Origin: Pseudogulbenkiania subflava DSM 22618
GTDB lineage: Bacteria; Pseudomonadota; Gammaproteobacteria; Burkholderiales; Chromobacteriaceae
Assembly (NCBI RefSeq): GCF_900177275.1
Contig: NZ_FXAG01000002.1
Span: 55,234 to 119,233 of the forward strand
Direction: 5' to 3'
Length of the DNA stretch: 64,000 nucleotides
The notes under the pieces were generated by a model. That model ran no database searches, was not told the DNA's origin, and was given only the letters and a program-made list of their open reading frames with translations. Position numbers and translations under genes: made by a program. Positions within the stretch are counted from its first letter, which is position 1; every line of letters starts with the position of its first letter. Positions 7,607-15,834 of the stretch are shown one piece after another.

Positions 7607-8866
7607 ATGAAGGTCGTGGTGTTGGGAGCGGGCATCATCGGCGTCTCGACAGCTTGGTTCCTGGCGCGTGACGGGCACGAGGTGGTGGTGCTGGAGCGGG
7701 CGCCGGGGCCTGCACGCGAGACCAGTTTCGCCAATGGCGGACAGATCTCGGTAAGCCACTCCGAGCCGTGGGCGCAGCCGTCCACTCCATGGAAAGTATT
7801 CAAGTGGTTGTTGCGGGAAGATGCTCCGCTGCTGTACCGGCCGCGCTTCGACAGTGCGCAGTGGGCCTTTGCGCTGCGCTTTCTGCGCGAGTGCCTGCCG
7901 CAGCGTGCGCACCGCAACATGCTGTGCATGCTGGCTCTGGGGCGCTTCAGCCGCGACACCTTCACGCTGATCCGCGAGGAAACCGGTATCGCCTTCGATC
8001 ACTTGACGCGCGGTATCGTGACGCTGTTCGAGTCCCGCCGGGATCTGGAACAAGCCTTGCGCGCGGCCGAAACCATGCGTGAGTTCGGCGTCGACAAACG
8101 GGAGGTCTCGCGTACCGAGCTGCTGCGGATCGAGCCTGCCCTGGCCGCCAGCGCCGACCGCATTGCTGCGGCCTGCTACTGCGACAGCGATCAGTCCGGC
8201 GATATCCACAAATTCACGTCGGGGCTGGCTGCGGCCGCGGTGGCGCTGGGGGTTGAGTTCCGCTATTCCACCCGCATCAACGCCTTGTTGGCCGAAGGCG
8301 GCGACGTCACCGGGGTGTCGGTGACTCGGCCAGACGGTTACTTCGAGACGGTGAGCGCCGATGCCTACGTGCTGGCGCTGGGCAGTCACAGCACCCCGAT
8401 TGCGCGCAGCGTCGGTCTCACCCTGCCGGTGTATCCCGCCAAGGGCTATTCGGTCACGCTGCCCATCCGCGAACCGGCGATGGCGCCCACGGTGGCTCTC
8501 ACCGAAGAAAGCTACAAGGTCTTCATGTCGAGACTGGGGAACCGCCTGCGCGTGGCCGGCACCGCCGAACTCGCGGGGTACTCCTCGACGCTCAACCCGG
8601 TGCGCTGTGGCCTACTGGTGAAACGCGCGCGGGCGTTGTTTCCGGACGCTTGCGACTGGGAAGGGGAGGTCCAGTACTGGACCGGTCTGCGGCCCGCCTC
8701 GCCGGGCAATGTGCCGCTGATCGGGCGTACCCGCTACCCCAGTCTTTATCTCAACACCGGCCATGGCACGCTGGGCTGGACCGAAGGTCCAGGCTCGGGG
8801 CGGGCGCTGGCCGACATCATCGGTGGGCGCCGCCCGCCACTGGATTTTCCTTTTACCGGCTGCTGA
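7607..8866 (+). CDS. dadA: D-amino acid dehydrogenase, small subunit (FAD oxidoreductase)
   Basis: 419 aa. DadA oxidises D-amino acids, especially D-alanine, to 2-oxoacids at the inner membrane and feeds electrons to quinone. The N-terminal dinucleotide fold is VVVLGAGIIGVSTAWFLARD, followed by ETSFANGGQISVSH and W-A-Q-P as in the family. The C-terminus has YWTGLRPASPGNVPLIGRT and LNTGHGTLGWTEGPGSGRALADII. The start has GGAG 9-12 bases upstream. A truncated haemoglobin gene follows 73 bp downstream in the same direction, possibly co-transcribed. No dadX racemase gene is visible. Confidence 0.93.
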   Translation: MKVVVLGAGIIGVSTAWFLARDGHEVVVLERAPGPARETSFANGGQISVSHSEPWAQPSTPWKVFKWLLREDAPLLYRPRFDSAQWAFALRFLRECLPQRAHRNMLCMLALGRFSRDTFTLIREETGIAFDHLTRGIVTLFESRRDLEQALRAAETMREFGVDKREVSRTELLRIEPALAASADRIAAACYCDSDQSGDIHKFTSGLAAAAVALGVEFRYSTRINALLAEGGDVTGVSVTRPDGYFETVSADAYVLALGSHSTPIARSVGLTLPVYPAKGYSVTLPIREPAMAPTVALTEESYKVFMSRLGNRLRVAGTAELAGYSSTLNPVRCGLLVKRARALFPDACDWEGEVQYWTGLRPASPGNVPLIGRTRYPSLYLNTGHGTLGWTEGPGSGRALADIIGGRRPPLDFPFTGC

Positions 8867-8939
8867 TGAAGCTCTGGCCTGGCTTGTGGCGCACAGGCGA
8901 GGTCGATTGCCAGGCAGCGCAACTTGGCAGGATAGAACG

Positions 8940-9326
8940 ATGCAGGACATGACCCCCTTCCAACTGCTGGGCGGTGCCGGCGTGGTACGCTGGCTGACCG
9001 ACCGCTTCTACGACATCATGGACAGCGACCCATCCGTGAAAGCGCTGCGCGATATGCACCCGGCCGACCTGACCGAGTCGCGCGACAAACTCTACATGTT
9101 CCTGTCGGGCTGGCTCGGCGGCCCCTCGCTGTATATCGAAAAGTATGGCCATCCGCGTCTGCGCGCCCGGCACATGCCATTTCCGGTCGACAGTGTCGCC
9201 CGTGATCAGTGGATGTCCTGCATGAGCCGTGCCATCGCCGAACTGGTGGTGGAGGAAGCACTGAAAGAGAAGCTGCTGGAAGCCTTTTTCAATACCGCCG
9301 ACTTCATGCGCAATCAGCAAGAATAA
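8940..9326 (+). CDS. Group II truncated haemoglobin
   Basis: 128 aa. Group II (trHbO-type) globins bind O2 or NO on a 2-over-2 fold and are linked to oxidative or nitrosative stress. The frame has the group signature: FYDIMDSDPSVKALRDMHP, SRDKLYMFLSGWLGGPSLY, YGHPRLRARHMPFPV (proximal His region) and RDQWMSCM with the invariant Trp. I start at ATG 8940 with AGGATAGA just upstream; the open frame continues far back inside dadA but that part is out-of-frame shadow. An ATG at 8949 is also possible. It lies downstream of dadA and fits the NO/O2 theme of the window (Hmp, NsrR, ANR). Confidence 0.93.
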   Translation: MQDMTPFQLLGGAGVVRWLTDRFYDIMDSDPSVKALRDMHPADLTESRDKLYMFLSGWLGGPSLYIEKYGHPRLRARHMPFPVDSVARDQWMSCMSRAIAELVVEEALKEKLLEAFFNTADFMRNQQE

Positions 9327-9424
9327 ACGAATAATTTAAGATGAAATAACTGCTTGAATGAATTTAGGGATGATCCATGCTGATATGAGTAGCGGCTTTC
9401 TGTCGACCTTGCTGGACGATCGCC

Positions 9425-9733
9425 ATGAAATACTCGTTGTGCTGGATCATTGTGCTGTGCGGCTGTTTTTCCACGCCGGTACTGGCGAAATGTCCCGAGG
9501 GAGCGTGGATGTGCGCAACGCCGGGAGCGGCCTATGCCGGCAAGAGCGAAAGTCGGGTCGCTGCCGCAGAGACAGTGGTGTTGCGCTCGGGAGCGTTCGC
9601 CCTGGAGCGGATCGATTCTCCCGGAGGGCAAAGTCTCGATCTGCGGCCTAGCTGGCGTCTCGACGAGGACACCCGCCTGTCGCTCAAGGTCTCCAAGCAT
9701 CAGACTGAGCTGCGTTTGAAGTGGCAGTGGTAA
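9425..9733 (+). CDS. Small exported protein of unknown function
   Basis: 102 aa. I do not recognise the family. Residues 1-21 (MKYSLCWIIVLCGCFSTPVLA) form a plausible signal peptide with an Ala-X-Ala-like cut before KCPEGAW. The mature part is about 80 residues, with Cys-Pro-Glu-Gly-Ala-Trp and a second Cys nearby (possible disulphide). It ends in alternating charged and hydrophobic residues (TRLSLKVSKHQTELRLKWQW) that suggest beta strands. The ribosome binding site is weak (TGGACGATCG). It stands alone between the globin gene and the folB terminator. Codon use looks ordinary, so I favour a real gene, with moderate confidence. Confidence 0.6.
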   Translation: MKYSLCWIIVLCGCFSTPVLAKCPEGAWMCATPGAAYAGKSESRVAAAETVVLRSGAFALERIDSPGGQSLDLRPSWRLDEDTRLSLKVSKHQTELRLKWQW

Positions 9734-9762
9734 AGCACATTCGGCACAACACCGTGTGCCAA

Positions 9763-9788
9763 CAAAAAACGGCCCGTGTGCGGGCCGT
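9763..9788 (-). terminator. Terminator of folB (minus strand)
   Basis: ACGGCCCG (9769-9776), loop TGTG, CGGGCCGT (9781-9788). Read on the minus strand it is followed by a run of T (plus-strand A residues 9763-9768). It may also slow transcripts arriving from 9733. Confidence 0.85.
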
Positions 9789-9802
9789 TGCCTTTGCCGA
9801 AA

Positions 9803-10162
9803 TCAGTGCGGGCGGTGGCCGCGCTCTATCATGACCCCGACCTGTTTGACTCCCGGCAAAATGCCGAGCTTGGTTACCGAGACCTTGACCCACGGCGCGC
9901 CGAAATCCTCGCGGATGACCTTGGCGATGTATTCGGCCAGCGCCTCGATCAGCAGGAAATGCTGCTCGGCCAGCGCCTTGCGCAGGCGCTCGACCACCAC
10001 GCCATAATGAATGGTATCGCCGATATCGTCGCTGTGGCACGGCACTTCGCTGGGAATGCCGATTTCCAGGTCGATCTCGATGACTTGCGGGGCTTGCCGC
10101 TCCCATTCGTAGACGCCGATGACGGTGTCGGCGCGCACCTCGCGCAAGAAGATGATGTCCAT
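9803..10162 (-). CDS. folB: Dihydroneopterin aldolase FolB
   Basis: 119 aa. FolB cleaves 7,8-dihydroneopterin to 6-hydroxymethyl-dihydropterin and glycolaldehyde in folate synthesis. The N-terminus is DIIFLREVRADTVIGVYEWER, with the conserved Glu of the active site, then DTIHYGVVVERLR, FLLIEALAEYIAKVI (conserved catalytic-region Glu) and VKVSVTKLG near the C-terminus. It is divergent from plsY with about 70 bp between starts, an arrangement common in proteobacteria. Its terminator is at 9763-9788. Confidence 0.95.
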   Translation of the reverse strand: MDIIFLREVRADTVIGVYEWERQAPQVIEIDLEIGIPSEVPCHSDDIGDTIHYGVVVERLRKALAEQHFLLIEALAEYIAKVIREDFGAPWVKVSVTKLGILPGVKQVGVMIERGHRPH

Positions 10163-10233
10163 TGGAGCGCGGCAGTTGGGGATTGCCGCCTGATACCGTA
10201 AAATTCGAAGTCTTGCATTTTAGTGGATATACG

Positions 10234-10878
10234 ATGACCACGACAGCTTTTGCTTTTCTCGTGGCGGCCTACCTTATCGGTTCGCTGTCTTTCGCCGTGA
10301 TCGTCAGCCGCCTGATGGGCATGGCCGACCCGCGCTCCTACGGCTCCGGCAATCCGGGGGCCACCAACGTGTTGCGCAGCGGCAAGAAGCTGGCCGCCGT
10401 GCTGACCCTGCTGGGCGACGGCATCAAGGGCTGGGTGGCGGTGGCGCTGACGCAGTGGCTCGGCCCGCGTTATGGTCTGGGCGAGCAGGCGGTGGGCATG
10501 GCCGCCATCGCGGTATTGGTTGGTCACATGTGGCCGGTATTCTTCGGCTTCAAAGGCGGCAAGGGAGTTGCCACTGCGGTGGGCGTACTGTTCGGCTTTA
10601 ACCTGTGGCTGGCGCTGGCCGCCGTGGCCACCTGGCTGTTCATGGCCGTCGTGGTGAAGATTTCCTCGCTGTCGGCGCTGACGGCAGCGGTATTGGCGCC
10701 GGTCTACGCTTTCTTCATCGTCGGGCCGCACAGCGTCTACTTCGGCAGTTCCATCATCATCGCCATTCTGGTGGTGCATCGTCACAAGTCCAACCTGATC
10801 AAGCTGCTGACCGGGCAGGAGGGCAAGATCGGCGAGAAGGCCGATGGCTCAGCCCGCAACGGATCCGGCGGGCAGTAA
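10234..10878 (+). CDS. plsY: Acyl-phosphate:glycerol-3-phosphate acyltransferase PlsY
   Basis: 214 aa integral membrane enzyme that transfers acyl groups from acyl-phosphate to glycerol-3-phosphate, the first committed step of phospholipid synthesis. The three conserved loops are visible: SYGSGNPGATNVLRSGK, GHMWPVFFGFKGGKGVATA and a later HRHKSNLIKLLTGQE. About five hydrophobic segments are seen. ATG 10234 fits the family N-terminus (FLVAAYLIGSLSFAVIVSRL); the frame upstream of it overlaps the folB start and is unlikely to be translated. It is closed by the terminator at 10891-10917. Confidence 0.95.
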   Translation: MTTTAFAFLVAAYLIGSLSFAVIVSRLMGMADPRSYGSGNPGATNVLRSGKKLAAVLTLLGDGIKGWVAVALTQWLGPRYGLGEQAVGMAAIAVLVGHMWPVFFGFKGGKGVATAVGVLFGFNLWLALAAVATWLFMAVVVKISSLSALTAAVLAPVYAFFIVGPHSVYFGSSIIIAILVVHRHKSNLIKLLTGQEGKIGEKADGSARNGSGGQ

Positions 10879-10890
10879 TCGTCACGAATG

Positions 10891-10917
10891 AAAAAGCCGA
10901 CGTAAGGTCGGCTTTTT
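10891..10917. terminator. Bidirectional terminator between plsY and the deacetylase gene
   Basis: AAAAAGCCGAC (10891-10901), loop GTAAG, GTCGGCTTTTT (10907-10917). The symmetric A and T tracts serve both converging genes. Confidence 0.9.
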
Positions 10918-10952
10918 CATGTCTGCAACGCGTAGAGGGGCCGGTCCGGTGC

Positions 10953-11945
10953 CTAGCCCTCCGACATTACCCGTAGGTGCGCCACCACGCTGCGCGCCAG
11001 TGCCGACAGGTCGTAGCCGCCTTCCAGCACCGAGACGATGCGGCCTTCGGCATGCTGCGCGGCCACTGCCATCAACTGCCGCGTCACCCACTCGTAATCC
11101 GCCTCCACCAGTCCCAGCGACCCCATGTCATCCTCGCGGTGCGCATCGAAGCCGGCCGAGATGAACAGCATCTGCGGCTGGAACTGGTGCAGCGCCGGCA
11201 GCCAGACGTTTTCCACCGCCTCGCGGAATTCGCGCCCGCCGCTCCCTGCCTTGAGCGGCACGTTGTGCATGTTGGGGCCGAGCGGCTGGTCGCCACAGTA
11301 GGGGTAGAACGGATGCTGGAACGTCGACACCATCATTACCCGCGGATCGTCGCGGAAGATCTGCTCGGTGCCGTTGCCGTGGTGTACGTCGAAGTCGATG
11401 ATGGCGACCCGCTCCAGCTTGTAGTAAGACAAAGCATGGGCCACGCCGACGGCCAGGTTGTTGAAGAAGCAGAAGCCCATGGAGCGGTCGCTCTCGGCAT
11501 GGTGGCCGGGCGGGCGCACGGCGCAGAAGGCGTTGGGCGCCTTGCCCTCGCATAGCAGGTCCACCGCTTTGACCACGGCGCCGGCAGCACGGAGCGCCGC
11601 CGGCAGTGTGCCCGCCGACATCGCGGTGTCGGGGTCGATGCGGAAGGTGCCGACCGCGGGCGCGCAGGATTCGATGTATTCGACGTAGCGGGGCGGATGG
11701 ATGCGCGCCAGCTGCTGGTCGGTGACCAGCGGCGCCTCCACCTCCTGCAGGAAGTCGAACAGTTGCGACGCCATCAGTTGGTCGCGAATGGCGGTGAGCC
11801 TCTCCGGGCATTCCGGATGGCCGACCCCCATATTGTGCAGCAGACAGTCGGAATGGGTGATGTAGGCGGTCAGTCCGTTGTGCGGCAGGCGGTTTTTCAG
11901 CCAGTTGAACACGAGCGTTTCCTTGTTGCGTAGAATGGGACGCAA
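10953..11945 (-). CDS. Histone deacetylase / acetoin utilisation (class II HDAC-like) family protein
   Basis: 330 aa. Zn-dependent amidohydrolase of the arginase-deacetylase fold; bacterial members deacetylate acetylpolyamines or other small acyl-amides. Active-site motifs are intact: RPPGHHAE (tandem His), FDVHHGNGTE (Zn ligands Asp and His), SAGFDAH (third ligand Asp) and LEGGYD (catalytic-region Tyr). The natural substrate cannot be told from sequence. The start is uncertain: the ATG at 11945 gives about 25 residues before the usual family start (TAYITHSDC), and a GTG lies in between. It is divergent from moxR, with 41 bp between the two starts. Confidence 0.9.
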   Translation of the reverse strand: MRPILRNKETLVFNWLKNRLPHNGLTAYITHSDCLLHNMGVGHPECPERLTAIRDQLMASQLFDFLQEVEAPLVTDQQLARIHPPRYVEYIESCAPAVGTFRIDPDTAMSAGTLPAALRAAGAVVKAVDLLCEGKAPNAFCAVRPPGHHAESDRSMGFCFFNNLAVGVAHALSYYKLERVAIIDFDVHHGNGTEQIFRDDPRVMMVSTFQHPFYPYCGDQPLGPNMHNVPLKAGSGGREFREAVENVWLPALHQFQPQMLFISAGFDAHREDDMGSLGLVEADYEWVTRQLMAVAAQHAEGRIVSVLEGGYDLSALARSVVAHLRVMSEG

Positions 11946-11986
11946 TCTATGACTTTTTGATAAATAGTGCTCGGAACCTCCCGGAA

Positions 11987-12901
11987 ATGCAATCTCTCGC
12001 CTTTGCTTATCGTCAACTAAATGCGTTGTTGCTCGGCAAGAGCGATGCCATCAAGCTGGCGCTGGCCTGCCTGGTCGCCCGCGGCCACCTGCTGATCGAG
12101 GATGTGCCGGGGGTTGGCAAGACCACGCTGGCACAGGGGCTGGCGCGTGTGCTCGGGCTCGACTACCGGCGCGTGCAGTTCACCAGCGACCTGTTGCCGG
12201 CCGATATCGTCGGCGTCAACATCTTCGAGCGCGAGGCCAGCTCCTTCCGCTTTCACCGTGGCCCGGTCTTCGCCCAGGTGCTGCTCGCCGACGAAATCAA
12301 CCGGGCCTCGCCCAAGGTGCAGTCGGCCTTGCTGGAGGCGATGGAGGAGCGTCAGGTGTCGGTGGACGGCGTGACACACCCGCTGCCGCAGCCGTTTTTC
12401 GTCATCGCTACCCAGAACCCGCTCGAGCAGGTTGGCACGTTCCCCTTGCCCGAGTCGCAAATGGACCGCTTCCTGATGCGCATCGGATTGGGGTATCCGC
12501 CACCGCAGGCGGAGCGGGCCTTGCTGCTCGGTGAGGAGCGCCGCCGGGTGATGGAGGAACTGGTTCCGGCCCTGGAGCCGGTGCCGTTGCTGCAATTGCA
12601 GGCACAAGCCAGCCGGCTGACCGTGAGTCCCGCACTGGCCGATTATGTCCTGGCGCTGCTCCAGGCCACCCGGCAGGGGCGCCGTTTCGCACAGGGGCTG
12701 AGCCCGCGAGCCGGGCTGGCCTTGGTGGCTGCCGCGCGGGCCTGGGCCTTGCTGGAGGGGCGTGATTACGTTTTGCCGGATGACGTCAAGGCAGTGTTTC
12801 CTGCCGTCGCTGGCCATCGTCTGACGACCGCGCAGCCGGGGGGAGGGCCGGTGTCGGACGATGAGCTGGCCGCGTTGGTGGCGGGCGTTGCGATTCCGTA
12901 A
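11987..12901 (+). CDS. moxR: MoxR-family AAA+ ATPase
   Basis: 304 aa from ATG 11987; TTG 11957 in the same frame is an alternative. MoxR proteins are chaperone-like AAA+ ATPases working with DUF58/VWA partners. Walker A is VPGVGKTTLAQGLA, Walker B is VLLADEINRASPK, and sensor 1 is FVIATQNPLEQVGTFPLPE with MDRFLMRI behind it. The C-terminal lid has GLSPRAGLALVAAARAWA. Only a weak GGAA lies before the chosen start. It overlaps the DUF58 gene by 41 bp, and the set moxR-DUF58-tgpA is a conserved operon whose partners suggest a role in envelope or protein-maturation processes. Confidence 0.93.
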   Translation: MQSLAFAYRQLNALLLGKSDAIKLALACLVARGHLLIEDVPGVGKTTLAQGLARVLGLDYRRVQFTSDLLPADIVGVNIFEREASSFRFHRGPVFAQVLLADEINRASPKVQSALLEAMEERQVSVDGVTHPLPQPFFVIATQNPLEQVGTFPLPESQMDRFLMRIGLGYPPPQAERALLLGEERRRVMEELVPALEPVPLLQLQAQASRLTVSPALADYVLALLQATRQGRRFAQGLSPRAGLALVAAARAWALLEGRDYVLPDDVKAVFPAVAGHRLTTAQPGGGPVSDDELAALVAGVAIP

Positions 12902-13835
12902 CCACCTGCAGGCCTGGCTGGTACGCCGCCTGCCGCCTTCCGCGCAGTGGACGCTGCGTCATCAGCGCATCTACCTGCTGCCGACCTCGTTCGGCTGGAT
13001 GCTGCTTGGGGTGGCATTGGCAATCTGGGTCGGCGCTCTCAATTACGCGGTCAGTCTGGCCTATGCCTTGTCCTTCTGGATCATCGGCCTGTTGCTGGTG
13101 TCGGTGCTGATGGCGTATCGGCAGCTGGCGGGGCTGACGCTACAGGCGGGGACGGCCGACCCGGTGTTTGCCGGCGAGGTGACGCACTTTTCGGTACGGC
13201 TGGACAATCTCTCCAGCTGGCCACGGACCCTGCAAGGCCACCTGGTCGGGAGTACCGGACGCGCCCCGGCTTGCCCGTTGCCCCCCCACTCCAGTGTTTG
13301 GCTGTCGTTGCCACTGGCCACCACGCAGCGCGGCCTGCTTGCGATGCCGGCGTTGGCTCTTAGCAGCGACGTCCCGTTCGGACTGATCCGGGCGTTTGCC
13401 TATGTCCGTTTGCGGCAGCAGGCACTGGTCTATCCCGTGCCGCAGCGTGATGTGCTCGGTCTCCGGCAAGGAGTGAGCGGGGAGGGCGAGGCGGTGTCGA
13501 CGGCGGGAGACGACGAGTTTTCCCATTTGGCGGCCTATCGTGACGGCGACACGCCGCGCCAGATCGCCTGGAAAGTTCTCGCCCGACGCGATGTCTTGAC
13601 GAGCAAGCGCTTTGCCGGTGTGGCGGCGGGTGGCTGCCGCGTGCTGGACTGGCACGACTATCCGCTTGGGGACGATGTCGAGTCGCGGCTGTCGCGGTTG
13701 GCCTGGCGTGTGCTGGAGTGCGAGCGTGAACAGCACTGCTACCGGCTGCGCTTGCCGGGCACGGAGGTTGGTCCCCAGCCCCATCAACGGGAACAGGCAT
13801 TGGCGTTACTGGCCCGCTACGGAGAGGCATCGTGA
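12861..13835 (+). CDS. DUF58 domain membrane protein (MoxR partner)
   Basis: 324 aa. Two hydrophobic segments near residues 45-85 (FGWMLLGVALAIWVGALNYA and SFWIIGLLLVSVLM) anchor it, and the rest is a beta-rich cytoplasmic or periplasmic part. The conserved DUF58 stretch is DDEFSHLAAYRDGDTPRQIA (about 215-235) followed by WKVLARRDVLTSKRF. Family members travel with MoxR and a transglutaminase-like protein, exactly as here. The biochemical role is unknown. The start overlaps moxR by 41 bp and the stop overlaps the next start (GTGA), so the three are translationally coupled. Confidence 0.9.
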   Translation: MSWPRWWRALRFRNHLQAWLVRRLPPSAQWTLRHQRIYLLPTSFGWMLLGVALAIWVGALNYAVSLAYALSFWIIGLLLVSVLMAYRQLAGLTLQAGTADPVFAGEVTHFSVRLDNLSSWPRTLQGHLVGSTGRAPACPLPPHSSVWLSLPLATTQRGLLAMPALALSSDVPFGLIRAFAYVRLRQQALVYPVPQRDVLGLRQGVSGEGEAVSTAGDDEFSHLAAYRDGDTPRQIAWKVLARRDVLTSKRFAGVAAGGCRVLDWHDYPLGDDVESRLSRLAWRVLECEREQHCYRLRLPGTEVGPQPHQREQALALLARYGEAS

Positions 13836-15781
13836 CCGGGAGCGATGCGCTACGGCGGGTGCTGCCGGTGTTTCTCGCACTGGCGGTCACCGCCGCTCCC
13901 TTGGCGCGCTACCTGCCGGGCTGGGTGGTGGGCTTGTCGGCGGCAATGCTGCTGGCACGGGGCCTACTGCTGTGGCAGCAACGCCAATTGCCGCCGCGCT
14001 GGCTGGTGGCGCTGGCCGTGGCGGTGCCGCTGGTGCTGCTGTGGCTGACCCTGCGCACCCTGATCGGGCGTGAAGGCGGCAGCGCTCTGCTGTTGTTGCT
14101 GGTCGGCTTCAAGGCTTTCGAGACCTTCAGCCTGCGCGACTGGCGGGTGTTGCTGGCGTTGGGGTTTTTCCTGGCGGCGACGCCCTTGCTGTTCGACCAG
14201 TCGCCCCTGGCGGCCGGCTGGCTGGTGCTGAGTCTGTTTAGCCTGACTTGGGCGATGGCGGCGCTGCACGGTAAGCAGCCGATCTTCGCCAGTTTGCGGG
14301 CCACGCTGCAGGCCTTGCTGCTTTCCCTGCCGCTGATGCTGGTACTGTTCGTGGTGATGCCACGCCTGCCTGGACCGTTGTGGAGCATTCCGGCGGCGAG
14401 CGCGACGGCCAGCAGCGGGTTGGCCGAAGACATGGCTCCGGGCAGCATCAGCCAGCTGATCCCCAGCAATGAACCGGTTTTTACTGCCGTCTTTGCCGGG
14501 GCTGCGCCGCCACGGCACGATTTCTACTGGCGGGTGATGTTGTTCGACCAGTTCGATGGCCGCCGCTGGTTCAATGCCGGAGCGATAGATGAATCCGGAG
14601 GCCAGGTGCGGGGGGGATACCCCGTCAGTTACACGCTGACGGTGGTGCCGGACAAGGGGAGAGTGCCCGTCCTCGACCTACCGGGGGAGGTGGCGGAAGG
14701 GTTGCGGGAGCGCGCCGGCATGGTCTGGCAGCAGCAGCGTCCCAGCGACACCCGCATCCGCTACCGGGCCGGCAGCCGTACCGGCGCCCTGTTGCTGGAG
14801 CCCCTCGATGCCTCCCATCTTGCCTACTACCGCCATCTGCCGGCCGGCAATGAACGCACGCGCGCCCTGGCGGCTTCGATACGGGCGCGCAGTCAGGGCG
14901 ATGAGGGCTATATCCGGAGCTTGCTGGAGCATTTCCGCCTGGAGAACTTCCGCTATACCCTGTCCCCGCCTCTGCTGGAGGGGGACATCGTCGACCAGTT
15001 CCTGTTCCAGACGCGGCAGGGGTTTTGCGAGCATTACGCCTCGGCGTTCGCATTCCTGGCTCGTGCTGCTGGCATTCCCAGCCGCGTGGTGGTGGGGTAC
15101 CAGGGAGGAGAATACAATCCTGCGGGTGGCTACTGGCAGATTCGTTCTTCTGATGCCCATGCCTGGGTCGAGGTCTGGCTGGCCTCGCGCCAGAGCTGGT
15201 GGCGTGTCGATCCAACCGCGGCGGTGTCGCCGGACCGTATCGAGCACGGCGTAGAACAGGCGGTACCGGCGGTGCGCACCGCAGTGCCGATACTGGGTGG
15301 ACAACCTCCCGCCTGGATCATGGCTCTGCGTCAGCACTGGCTGGCTGCCAACTTTGCATGGCAGCAATGGGTGGTCGGCTATGATGCCGGCCGGCAACGC
15401 TCGCTGTTCCGCTCGTTGGGCCTGGGGTCTGAGGTCGACACCGCCGCCGTACTCAAGGGATTGTTGCTTGGCGCCGTGCTGATCTTGCTGCCGCTCTGGT
15501 GGTGGTGGCGTAGCCTGCCACCACGCGAGCCCTTGCTGGCGGGGTGGCTGCTGCTGATGCAGCGCATGCGGCGGGCAGGGGTGGTGGTGACGTCGGCGGA
15601 TACGCCGGCCGAGCTGCTGCAGCGCGGGACGTCATTGGGCGAAGCCGATCGCGAGCAATTGGCGGCCCTGCTGGATGCCTACGTCGGCTTGCGCTACCGT
15701 ACCCGGGAAGAGGCGGCACCGCTGGCTGCTCGGAGCTGGCTCAGGGAGGTGAGGCGTTTTCATCCGTCGGCGAGGCGCTGA
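13832..15781 (+). CDS. tgpA: TgpA-type membrane transglutaminase-like protein (DUF3488 + transglutaminase)
   Basis: 649 aa. About six hydrophobic segments fill the first ~185 residues (DUF3488), then comes a periplasmic transglutaminase-like domain and one more membrane segment (about 545-560) before a C-terminal cytoplasmic tail. The papain-like triad is visible: Cys399 in RQGFCEHYASAF, His443 in SSDAHAWVEV and Asp460 in WWRVDPTAA. The founding member, Pseudomonas aeruginosa TgpA, is an essential membrane transglutaminase-like protein. The GTG start overlaps the DUF58 stop and has GGAGAGG upstream. It ends the moxR operon and meets rpoS at a shared terminator. Confidence 0.9.
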   Translation: MTGSDALRRVLPVFLALAVTAAPLARYLPGWVVGLSAAMLLARGLLLWQQRQLPPRWLVALAVAVPLVLLWLTLRTLIGREGGSALLLLLVGFKAFETFSLRDWRVLLALGFFLAATPLLFDQSPLAAGWLVLSLFSLTWAMAALHGKQPIFASLRATLQALLLSLPLMLVLFVVMPRLPGPLWSIPAASATASSGLAEDMAPGSISQLIPSNEPVFTAVFAGAAPPRHDFYWRVMLFDQFDGRRWFNAGAIDESGGQVRGGYPVSYTLTVVPDKGRVPVLDLPGEVAEGLRERAGMVWQQQRPSDTRIRYRAGSRTGALLLEPLDASHLAYYRHLPAGNERTRALAASIRARSQGDEGYIRSLLEHFRLENFRYTLSPPLLEGDIVDQFLFQTRQGFCEHYASAFAFLARAAGIPSRVVVGYQGGEYNPAGGYWQIRSSDAHAWVEVWLASRQSWWRVDPTAAVSPDRIEHGVEQAVPAVRTAVPILGGQPPAWIMALRQHWLAANFAWQQWVVGYDAGRQRSLFRSLGLGSEVDTAAVLKGLLLGAVLILLPLWWWWRSLPPREPLLAGWLLLMQRMRRAGVVVTSADTPAELLQRGTSLGEADREQLAALLDAYVGLRYRTREEAAPLAARSWLREVRRFHPSARR

Positions 15782-15786
15782 ATGGC

Positions 15787-15811
15787 AAAACCCCGGTGCC
15801 CCGGGGTTTTT
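15787..15811. terminator. Bidirectional terminator between tgpA and rpoS
   Basis: AAAACCCCGG (15787-15796), loop TGCC, CCGGGGTTTT (15801-15810), with an extra T. Confidence 0.88.
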
Positions 15812-15834
15812 ATCTGTTGCACTTGGTGACCCGC

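Noticed and set aside
8020-8045. GTTCGAGTCCCGCC string resembling a tRNA T-arm
   Set aside because: It lies inside dadA in frame, with no acceptor, D or anticodon stems around it. No tRNA was found in the window.
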